Source of the DNA: Opitutia bacterium UBA957
GTDB taxonomy: Bacteria; Verrucomicrobiota; Verrucomicrobiia; Opitutales; UBA953
Reading direction: 5' to 3'
DNA length: 7,305 bases
NCBI GenBank assembly: GCA_002293065.1
Contig: DBCN01000055.1
Location: 1,469-8,773 of the forward strand
Shown: positions 1 through 5,990 of the stretch, one piece after another
How positions within the stretch are numbered: the first letter of the stretch is position 1
Layout of the letters: each line of letters opens with the position of its first letter
Translations under genes and position numbers: made by a program
The notes under the pieces: generated by a model
Seen by the model: the letters and a program-made list of their open reading frames with translations, nothing else
Databases searched by the model: none
Told to the model about the DNA's origin: nothing

Positions 1-1388
1 CGCCAACTGAATTCTTCCCCCATCGCCTGCTTTTGGGCCGCGCGGAAGTCCGCGGGCTGGGCGTAAAGCGCGAGGGCTTGCTCAATAGCCCATTCGACGG
101 CCGCCACATCGGCGTGCTGGAAGACGATGCCGGTACCTTGGCGGGTCGTCGGGTTCCAGTGCCGCACCGTATCGGCCAGTCCGCCGGTGGATCTTACGAT
201 CGGGAGGGTGCCGTAGGTCATCGAGTACATCTGGTTGAGGCCGCAGGGTTCGAAGCGGCTCGGCATCAGGAAGAAGTCGCACCCGGCTTCGATACGGTGG
301 GAAAGCGCGTGGTCGTAGCCGATGCGCACGCCGACGCGGCCCGGAAAGTTATCGGCGAGCCGGCGGTACTCTTGTTCGAGCCAACCGTCGCCGCTACCCA
401 GCAGCACGAACTGCAGTCTTCCCGCCCGGAGGAACTTCGGGAGCGCCTGGACGGCGAGGTCCAAGCCCTTCTGGTCCCAGAGGCGCGAAATCACGCCGAC
501 CAGCGGGGCGTCGGGAGCATCGGTCAGCTTGAACTGTTTTTGCAGGTCAACCTTGCAGGCACGTTTGCCGGCGAGGTCCTGGGCGCTGAAGTTTTTCGCC
601 AAATGCTTGTCCTTTTGCGCGTCCCATTCGTCGAGGTCGACGCCGTTCAGGATGCCGTCGAGACGGGCTTGGCGGCGTTGCACGACGTCTTGCAGGCCGA
701 AACCAAAGGCGGGCGTGAGGATTTCCTGCGCGTAGGTCGGGCTGACGGTGATGATGCGGGTCGCGTGGAGGATGCCGCCCTTGAGGAAGTTCACGCCACC
801 GAGGCATTCGAGCTCCTCGGGTTTGAAGAGCCACTCCGGGAGCCGCAGGAAAGGAAGGATGCGCCGGCTCAGCAGGCCTTGATGCTGGAGGTTGTGGATC
901 GATAGAATCGAGGCGCAGCGCCCGAGCGGGGACGCCTTCAACGTCGTGTTGAGCAGCACCGGGACCAGACCGGTCGTCCAGTCGTGGCAATGAATGACGT
1001 CGGGAATCCAGCCGAGCTTGAGGCAGGCGTCGAGGGCGGCGCGGCCGAAGAACGCCGCCCGTTCGGCGGTGTCTTCGCGGGCGGGGTAGATCTCCCGGGC
1101 CCCGTAGTAATCTTCGTGCTCGATGAACCAGACCTGCGCCGTCGGCGCGAGGTCCACGGTGCGGACGCGGCAAGCCGCTTTGGCGGGGTCGCCGCCCACT
1201 TCCACTCCAAGGGAATCCAGCAAAGTGCCCATCTGCTCGCGTCCCGGAACGGAACCATAGAGCGGCGTGGCAACGCGGACATCATGTCCGAGGGCGGCCA
1301 GGTTCTTCGCGAGGGCGGCGGTGGCGTCTCCCAGTCCGCCGGCTTTCGACCAAGGGGCGATTTCCGGCGTGATGTGGAGAATCTTCAT
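1..1388 (-). CDS. glgA: Glycogen synthase (GT5 family), 3' end cut by window edge
   Basis: Cytoplasmic enzyme that extends alpha-1,4-glucan chains from a nucleotide sugar, normally ADP-glucose in bacteria. My translation gives 462 residues starting MKILHITPEIAPW, with no internal stop, running off the left edge. Family motifs are in order: the sugar-nucleotide loop KAGGLGD (residues 15-21), HCHDW (133-137), SIHNLQHQG (163-171), LNGVD (247-251), SRLWDQKG (301-308), then the GT-B catalytic block PSRFEPCGLNQMYSM (376-390) and RSTGGLADTV (399-408). It ends in EEFSW, which lines up near the C-terminus of E. coli GlgA (477 residues, recalled), so probably only about 15-40 residues are missing. The ATG is chosen because the family begins there; it overlaps the exosortase stop as ATGA. 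There is no Shine-Dalgarno, so translational coupling is likely. The family assignment is very secure. ADP- rather than UDP-glucose use is inferred from family. Confidence 0.97.
   Translation of the reverse strand, partial: MKILHITPEIAPWSKAGGLGDATAALAKNLAALGHDVRVATPLYGSVPGREQMGTLLDSLGVEVGGDPAKAACRVRTVDLAPTAQVWFIEHEDYYGAREIYPAREDTAERAAFFGRAALDACLKLGWIPDVIHCHDWTTGLVPVLLNTTLKASPLGRCASILSIHNLQHQGLLSRRILPFLRLPEWLFKPEELECLGGVNFLKGGILHATRIITVSPTYAQEILTPAFGFGLQDVVQRRQARLDGILNGVDLDEWDAQKDKHLAKNFSAQDLAGKRACKVDLQKQFKLTDAPDAPLVGVISRLWDQKGLDLAVQALPKFLRAGRLQFVLLGSGDGWLEQEYRRLADNFPGRVGVRIGYDHALSHRIEAGCDFFLMPSRFEPCGLNQMYSMTYGTLPIVRSTGGLADTVRHWNPTTRQGTGIVFQHADVAAVEWAIEQALALYAQPADFRAAQKQAMGEEFSW
1385..1388 (-). 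other. ATGA stop/start overlap, exosortase to glgA
   Basis: The glgA ATG (1388-1386) overlaps the exosortase TGA (1387-1385). The preceding bases (CTTCCTCCCCCGC) are pyrimidine-rich with no Shine-Dalgarno. Confidence 0.85.
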
Positions 1389-2410
1389 GCGGGGGAGGAA
1401 GGCCTTCGGCCGAGGCGGTTAAGCACGGGAACGCAGGCGAGCAGGACCAAAAAGGCAAGCAACATGGCGGCGTTGCCGGCGAAATCATGCACCGTGCCGA
1501 AGGAAGAAAAGCCGACGCTGCCCGGTTCCAGTCCGCTGTAGTCGCGGTCCAGCGAGCGTGAGCCGTGGTTCATCGCATGGAACGCCAGGTAGGTGTTGCG
1601 GCCGATGTTGAGCAGGATGGCGGCCAGCGCCGAGAGGGCAATCATCGCCACCCGGCGGAGCAAGGAGCCGAGGCGACCGCCTTCCAGGAAGATCGCGCCG
1701 AGGAAGGCGCCCACGAACACGCAGGCGGAGAAGGACCGGATGCCGGAGCAGGCGTCGGCCACGCCGACGGCGTCGTTGTTCGCGAAGATGATGGTGTTGC
1801 CGCTGACGCGGATGGAGTGGCCGGCGGCGCGCAGGATGCCCGAGACCAGCTCGGTGACGTTCGTCAGGAGTTCCCCTTTGATCTGGTTATCGATGAGGTA
1901 AAGAAAAGGGCCGGAGATGAGCCAGACGCCGGCGGGAAAGAGGATCAACGCGACGGCCGCGACCCGGGCGCGTCCGGTGGCTTCGGTCTGCTGCGGGCCT
2001 TGCACCGAGAGGAAGGTGCAGCCGAGGGCTGTGCCCACGAACCCGAAGGCTATGGCGAGGGTGGGGACGACGCCGGTACCGGTGATGGCACGGGCGGCGG
2101 CGCCGAGCGCAAAGGTCAGGAGCGCGCCAAAGGTCAGCGCGGTAACGAGGCGCAGCAGCCAAGGCCTGCAGCTCGGGCCAGGAGTCGAGCGGCTCCCGGT
2201 CAGCCAAGCACGCAGTTCCTCCCAGCGATCCCAGAGGACGTAGCCGGAGAAGAGGGGGACAAGGTAGCCGAAGGTGTAGTCGTCCTTGGTGCTCCAGATG
2301 GCCCATTGGTCCCAAGCGGTGAAACCGGCCATCCCCAGCAACAACCAACCCAGCCCGCGCGTGGTGGCATCGAGCTGGGGTGCGGCCTCGCCCTGGGTTT
2401 CCGTGGACAT
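1385..2410 (-). CDS. Exosortase/archaeosortase family protein
   Basis: Integral membrane cysteine protease/transpeptidase family (EpsH-like). Members cleave C-terminal PEP-CTERM-type sorting signals of exported proteins. The 341-residue product shows about eight hydrophobic segments (roughly 20-38, 47-60, 85-107, 113-135, 148-172, 229-243, 252-270, 312-330). The N-terminal DDYTFGYLVPLFSGYVLW (43-60) matches the usual D-x-Y-S-H-G-x-L-x-P region. The proposed catalytic triad is present: Cys221 in ADACSGIRS, Arg271 in LLNIGRN, and His308 in VHDFAGNAA. There is no C-terminal EpsI-type domain; the protein ends in a short basic tail. The ATG shares its A with the upstream ATPase stop (TGATG), and its own stop overlaps the glgA start. 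Which exosortase subtype it is, and which sorting signal it recognises, cannot be told from this window; no protein here carries such a signal. Family call strong, subtype open. Confidence 0.92.
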   Translation of the reverse strand: MSTETQGEAAPQLDATTRGLGWLLLGMAGFTAWDQWAIWSTKDDYTFGYLVPLFSGYVLWDRWEELRAWLTGSRSTPGPSCRPWLLRLVTALTFGALLTFALGAAARAITGTGVVPTLAIAFGFVGTALGCTFLSVQGPQQTEATGRARVAAVALILFPAGVWLISGPFLYLIDNQIKGELLTNVTELVSGILRAAGHSIRVSGNTIIFANNDAVGVADACSGIRSFSACVFVGAFLGAIFLEGGRLGSLLRRVAMIALSALAAILLNIGRNTYLAFHAMNHGSRSLDRDYSGLEPGSVGFSSFGTVHDFAGNAAMLLAFLVLLACVPVLNRLGRRPSSPA

Positions 2411-2412
2411 CA
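2408..2412 (-). other. TGATG stop/start overlap, ATPase to exosortase
   Basis: The ATPase TGA (2412-2410) and the exosortase ATG (2410-2408) share one base. The preceding bases (CCACGGTTC) contain no ribosome-binding site. Confidence 0.85.
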
Positions 2413-3210
2413 GAACCGTGGCACGGCCGCCAAGAGGGTCTTGGTGTAGGGGTGCTGCGGGTTACCGAGGATTTCGGACGGCACGCCTTGTTCGACGATC
2501 TTTCCCTTGGACATGACCAAGATGTGGTCGCTGACGTGTTCGACGACGGCGAGGTCGTGCGCGATGAAGAGGTAGGTGAGGCCGAGTTTTTCCTGCAGGT
2601 CCTGCAGGAGGTTGACGACTTCCGCCTGGACGGAGACGTCGAGCGCGGAGACCGGTTCGTCGCAGATGATGAGCTCGGGCTGGACGGCGAGGGCGCGCGC
2701 GATGCCAATGCGCTGGCGCTGGCCGCCGGAGAACTCATGCGGGTGCCGGCGGAGGTGTTCGGGGGGTAACTTGACGTCGCGGAGCAATTCGACGCAGCGT
2801 TGTTCACGGTCGGACTTCGACATGCCCGGGAAGTGGATCTCGAGCGGTTCGGAGAGGATTCCGAGGATATCCGCGCGCGGGTTGAGGGAGTTGTAGGGAT
2901 CCTGGAAGATCATCTGGATCTTCTTGCGCCAAGGGAGGAAGTCGGCGTTGCCCAAGCGGCCGATGTCGGTGCCTTGGTAGAGGATCTGGCCGGAGGTCAG
3001 CGGGGCGAGCTTGATGATGGCCTTGCCGGTCGTGCTCTTGCCGGACCCGGATTCGCCCACGAGGCCGACGGTCTGGCCTTTGGGGATGGTGAAGGCAATG
3101 CCATCGACGGCCCGCTTGGGTTCGGCGGTCTGGAAGAACCAGTTGGCCCGACCCGGGTAATGGACCGAAAGGTCGCGGATCTCGAGGAGGGCGGTAGGGA
3201 CGGTGCTCAC
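2410..3210 (-). CDS. Peptide ABC transporter ATPase, OppF/DppF type (second half of a YejF equivalent)
   Basis: Cytoplasmic ATPase that powers peptide import with its partner ATPase and the two permeases. The 266 residues form one complete nucleotide-binding domain: Walker A GESGSGKST (52-60), Q-loop FQDP with Gln103, signature FSGGQ (160-164), Walker B LIICDEP with catalytic Glu185, D-loop SALD (188-191), and H-loop His218 in IAHDL. The tail NPQHPYTKTLLAAVPRF is the conserved oligopeptide-transporter C-terminus, cut shorter than in many OppF proteins. All catalytic residues are intact. The start is GTG at 3208-3210, overlapping the upstream ATPase stop as GTGA; the product begins MSTVPTALLEIRDLSVHYPG, as expected for the family. 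Downstream, the exosortase start shares a base with this stop. It resembles the C-terminal half of E. coli YejF, but DppF/OppF is an equally good label. Confidence 0.95.
   Translation of the reverse strand: MSTVPTALLEIRDLSVHYPGRANWFFQTAEPKRAVDGIAFTIPKGQTVGLVGESGSGKSTTGKAIIKLAPLTSGQILYQGTDIGRLGNADFLPWRKKIQMIFQDPYNSLNPRADILGILSEPLEIHFPGMSKSDREQRCVELLRDVKLPPEHLRRHPHEFSGGQRQRIGIARALAVQPELIICDEPVSALDVSVQAEVVNLLQDLQEKLGLTYLFIAHDLAVVEHVSDHILVMSKGKIVEQGVPSEILGNPQHPYTKTLLAAVPRF
3207..3210 (-). other. GTGA stop/start overlap between the two ATPase genes
   Basis: A GTG start (3210-3208) overlaps the upstream TGA (3209-3207). It is the only non-ATG start in the window and favours matched synthesis of the two ATPases. 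Confidence 0.85.
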
Positions 3211-4049
3211 GACTTGGAAAGTTCTTCGCTGAGGGTGGTCAGGCGGCGGCGGCGTTGGCCGAGGCGCGGGATGCAGGCGATGAGACCCTTGGTGTACGGG
3301 TCCGTGGGGTGGTTCATCACGTGTTCGGCGGTGCCGCTCTCGACCACGCGACCGTGCCGCATGACCTGCACATGGTCGGCGAAGTTGGCGACGATGCCGA
3401 AGTTGTGCGTGATCATGAGGATGCTCATCCCGCGTTCCTTGCGCAGGCGACCCAAGAGGTCCATGATCTCCTTCTGGATCGTGACATCGAGCGCCGTCGT
3501 CGGCTCGTCGGCGACGAGGATGCGCGGGTTGCAGGCCAAGGCCATCGCGATCATGGCGCGCTGCTGCATGCCGCCGGAGAGTTCGTGCGGGTATTGGTTG
3601 GCGACCTTGCGTGGGTCGTTGATGTGGACCTCTTCGAGGGCCTTGATGACGGCGGCGTCGACGTCGGTGACTTCGTGGCGGTGGATGCGGACCGCTTCGC
3701 CGATCTGGAAGCCGATCGTGTAGACCGGATTCAGCGAGGTTCCCGGGTCTTGGAAGACGTAGGCGATTTCCTTGCCGCGGACCTTGGAGATTTCGGTTTC
3801 GTCGAGGCTGAGGAGGTCGCGGCCATCGAGCCAGGCTTGCCCGGTGATCGTGCAGGTCGGTTCGCCGGGCAAGAGGCGGGTCAGGGCCAAGGCCGAGACC
3901 GACTTGCCCGAACCGGATTCGCCGACGACCGCGAGGACTTCGCCCTGACGGAGTTCGAAACTCACGTTGGCCGAGGCCATGGTCTCCTTGCCGCTTGAGC
4001 GGAAGGTGACACCGAGGTCCTGGACTTTCAGGAGGGGAGCGGCGGACAT
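3207..4049 (-). CDS. Peptide ABC transporter ATPase, OppD/DppD type (first half of a YejF equivalent)
   Basis: Partner ATPase of the peptide importer, 280 residues, one complete nucleotide-binding domain: Walker A GESGSGKS (43-50), Q-loop Gln100 in YVFQDPGTSLNP, signature LSGGM (157-161; Met for Gln is normal in OppD proteins), Walker B ILVADEP with Glu182, D-loop TALD (185-188), and H-loop His215 in ITHNFG, where most relatives have HD rather than HN. The conserved HPTDPYTKGLIACIPRL is followed by a short basic tail (QRRRRLTTL) and then stops, so it lacks part of the longer C-terminal extension of typical 320-330 residue OppD proteins. The ATG at 4047-4049 lies 48 bases after the binding-protein stop, with no clear ribosome-binding site. 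The stop overlaps the next ATPase start as GTGA, which suggests coupled synthesis of the two ATPases in equal amounts. Confidence 0.95.
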   Translation of the reverse strand: MSAAPLLKVQDLGVTFRSSGKETMASANVSFELRQGEVLAVVGESGSGKSVSALALTRLLPGEPTCTITGQAWLDGRDLLSLDETEISKVRGKEIAYVFQDPGTSLNPVYTIGFQIGEAVRIHRHEVTDVDAAVIKALEEVHINDPRKVANQYPHELSGGMQQRAMIAMALACNPRILVADEPTTALDVTIQKEIMDLLGRLRKERGMSILMITHNFGIVANFADHVQVMRHGRVVESGTAEHVMNHPTDPYTKGLIACIPRLGQRRRRLTTLSEELSKS

Positions 4050-4097
4050 GGCGGGACGTTAGGCTTTAGGGGCGGGGAGGGGAAGGAAGAACCGCGG
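4050..4097 (-). other. Only gap between genes: short pyrimidine-rich spacer
   Basis: This 48-base spacer lies between the binding-protein stop and the first ATPase start. On the coding strand it starts with the palindrome CCGCGG, runs through a C/T-rich tract (TTCTTCCTTCCCCTCCCC) and ends CCTAACGTCCCGCC just before the ATG. I see no stem-loop followed by a T run, so a Rho-independent terminator is not supported. I also see no purine-rich Shine-Dalgarno. A Rho-utilisation or mRNA-processing site that lowers ATPase expression relative to the binding protein is possible, but unsupported beyond the base composition. Confidence 0.6.
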
Positions 4098-5990
4098 TCA
4101 GTTCACCCGGTGCTTGTCATGCACGACGGACTTGGGTTCGCCGCGTTTGAGGCCCGCACGGAAGTCAGCCAGCGTCTTTTTGCGCTCCGCGGGGTCGAGC
4201 CAGTAGAGGCCGAAGGTCAAGGGTTCATCGCCGCCGCGGACGTCGAAGGACTCGGGGAATTTCACCCAGTTCCAGTGTCCGACCCGGTAGCCCGGTACCC
4301 GCCAACCGGGGATGAAGTCGGCATCCTCATGCATGATGTTTTGGATGCGGAAGGACAGCCGGATCATGTCGGCCTCCTTCGTGGCCACGCGGAATTCGTC
4401 GATGAGCTTGGAGAGCTCGGGGTTGTCGATGCCCGTGATGTTGTTCGTCTGACGTTTGGGCACGCGGCGCCCGTCCGGGAGCGTTTCGAGGGCGTTGTCG
4501 GAGTGGTGCGATTCCCAGAAGGCGGGGACGCGGCTGGAGACGCTCCAAGCCCAGAAGCAGATGTCGTGGTTCTTTTCCATGACCTTCCGGTACATCGTGG
4601 TGTGCTCGAGGGTCTCCGGGACATACTCGACGCCGCACCGCCGGGCCGATTCGATGAGCGTCGCCAGCATCTTGCGGCGGTCGGTCGTGTCGAAGGTCAG
4701 GCGGAAGGACAGGCGGCGACCCGCCGCATTCTTGAGGATGCCGTCGGAGCCGACCTGGGTGTAGCCGGCTTTGGCGAAGGCGGCGCGGGCCAGTTCCGGT
4801 GAGTACCGTCGGGCGCGGATCGAGGGGTCGGTGTACTGCCCCAGCCCTTCGCTGAATTGATTCAGGCGCTCGAAGTCTCCGCGGTAGAAGCCATCGATGA
4901 CGCGCTGGAAGTCCGTGGCATGCTGCAGACCGATGCGGACGTCGCGGTCGTCGAGACCCGGCTTCTGGGTGTTGATGTAGAGGCCGTAGGGCGGGCGGGG
5001 GATGTCGTTGTAGAATTGCACCTTGGTGAGGTAGCCCAATTGGTAGGCGGGTTTCTCGTTGGCGCCGTACCAGAAGCGCGGCAACCCGATGAGCATGAAG
5101 TCCAGTTCGCCCGCCATGAGCGACTCGTAGGCGTTATCCATCTCGCGGATGACGAGATACTGGATGGCGTCCGGGTTGTAGCGATGGCGGTAGAACCGGC
5201 GCTCCTCGGCCCACCATTCCTTCACGCGTTGCAGGGTCACCGAGTGGTTGCGGCGGAAGCCGTCGGCGGGGACGTAATAGGCCCCCGTCGTCGGTTGCTG
5301 CCGGTCATTGTAGCGCTTGAGGTAGTCGGGGCCGAAGTCCTTGAAGAATTCGCGGGGCGTCGGGCCGAGGGCGCCGAGCCACTCGAGCTGGCGGGGGCGC
5401 AGGCGCGGGGCATGGACGGCGATGGTATGGTCATCGTAGCGCGTGATGCCGCCAAACTCTTTGCTGTAGAAGTCGGCGTACCAGTCGGCATCCGCCCAGG
5501 GCGAGCGGAAGAAGTAGAACGTGTAGAAGAAGTCGTCGGCCGTGACGGGTTGGCCGTCGGTGAAGCGGGCCTTCGGGTCGAGCTGGAAGTAGGCGGTGAG
5601 GCCATCCTTGGACAACGCCCAGCGCAGGGCGATCCCCGGGATGGGTTCGTCGGTGTTGGGGTGCGAACCGAGCAGGCCGAGGTCGTTGTTCTCGTAGAGG
5701 TCGGCGCGGAAGCCGTTGTTCGCGTTGGCGCCGACGCGGCGCAAGGTCGGCGGCGTCGTGATCATCATCTGGTGCAGCGTGCCGCCCCGGATGGCGCGCG
5801 GGTCGGCGAATTCCGGCTGCTCGGAACCATCCTTCCAATCGAGGTCCTTCGGCAGGTCGCCGGGTTGGGCGAAGCGGAAGAACTCCGGATGTTGCTGGTA
5901 GAATTCGGCGGCGCGGGGGTCGCGGAAGGTTTCGGCGTGGGCGGTGAGGGCCGCGAGGCAGCCCACGAGCAGGGCGGAGAGGGTTTTCAT
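4098..5990 (-). CDS. Periplasmic peptide-binding protein, SBP family 5 (YejA-like)
   Basis: Captures oligopeptides in the periplasm and delivers them to the permease pair. The 630-residue precursor begins with a signal peptide (MKTLSALLVGCLAALTAHA, likely cut before Glu20). Family 5 features follow: RGGTLHQMM (68-76), the D-G-x-P-V-T-A-D-D-F element (GQPVTADDFFYTFYFF, 146-161), PTTGAYYV (233-240), NTQKPGLDDRDVRIGL (340-355), and SPELARAAFAKAGY (397-410) in the lobe leading to the C-terminal domain. Length fits the YejA subgroup (E. coli YejA about 604) better than the shorter OppA/DppA proteins. The reading frame stays open to 6374, but the ATG at 5988-5990 is chosen because it gives the signal peptide and overlaps the permease stop as ATGA; the extra 128 codons would only shadow the permease gene. 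The C-terminus is basic (KKTLADFRAGLKRGEPK) and carries no exosortase-type sorting signal. Confidence 0.94.
   Translation of the reverse strand: MKTLSALLVGCLAALTAHAETFRDPRAAEFYQQHPEFFRFAQPGDLPKDLDWKDGSEQPEFADPRAIRGGTLHQMMITTPPTLRRVGANANNGFRADLYENNDLGLLGSHPNTDEPIPGIALRWALSKDGLTAYFQLDPKARFTDGQPVTADDFFYTFYFFRSPWADADWYADFYSKEFGGITRYDDHTIAVHAPRLRPRQLEWLGALGPTPREFFKDFGPDYLKRYNDRQQPTTGAYYVPADGFRRNHSVTLQRVKEWWAEERRFYRHRYNPDAIQYLVIREMDNAYESLMAGELDFMLIGLPRFWYGANEKPAYQLGYLTKVQFYNDIPRPPYGLYINTQKPGLDDRDVRIGLQHATDFQRVIDGFYRGDFERLNQFSEGLGQYTDPSIRARRYSPELARAAFAKAGYTQVGSDGILKNAAGRRLSFRLTFDTTDRRKMLATLIESARRCGVEYVPETLEHTTMYRKVMEKNHDICFWAWSVSSRVPAFWESHHSDNALETLPDGRRVPKRQTNNITGIDNPELSKLIDEFRVATKEADMIRLSFRIQNIMHEDADFIPGWRVPGYRVGHWNWVKFPESFDVRGGDEPLTFGLYWLDPAERKKTLADFRAGLKRGEPKSVVHDKHRVN
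5934..5990 (-). other. Signal peptide of the binding protein
   Basis: Residues 1-19 of the binding protein: a short basic start (MK), a hydrophobic core (LSALLVGCLAALTA) and an AHA cleavage motif before Glu20, typical of signal peptidase I. LVGC at residues 8-11 also fits the lipobox pattern, but it would leave only ten residues before the cysteine, so a lipoprotein is the less likely reading. Confidence 0.85.
5987..5990 (-). other. ATGA stop/start overlap, permease to binding protein
   Basis: The binding-protein ATG (5990-5988) overlaps the permease TGA (5989-5987). This junction, with the signal peptide directly downstream, fixes the binding-protein start. Confidence 0.85.

Noticed and set aside
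33..905. Plus-strand open frame of 290 codons opposite glgA
   Set aside because: The minus strand here encodes GlgA with all expected motifs. The plus-strand product has no recognisable domain.
1565..2449. Plus-strand open frame of 294 codons opposite the exosortase
   Set aside because: Its translation is a G/A/E/R-rich low-complexity sequence complementary to a clear exosortase with its catalytic triad.
2800..3998. Plus-strand open frames opposite the two ATPases (2800-3723 and 3255-3998)
   Set aside because: They are antisense to two complete ATPase genes with every nucleotide-binding motif and show no motif of their own.
4050..4097. Possible intrinsic terminator or internal promoter in the spacer before the first ATPase
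   Set aside because: There is a CCGCGG palindrome and a pyrimidine tract, but no stem-loop with a T run and no recognisable -35/-10 pair in 48 bases.
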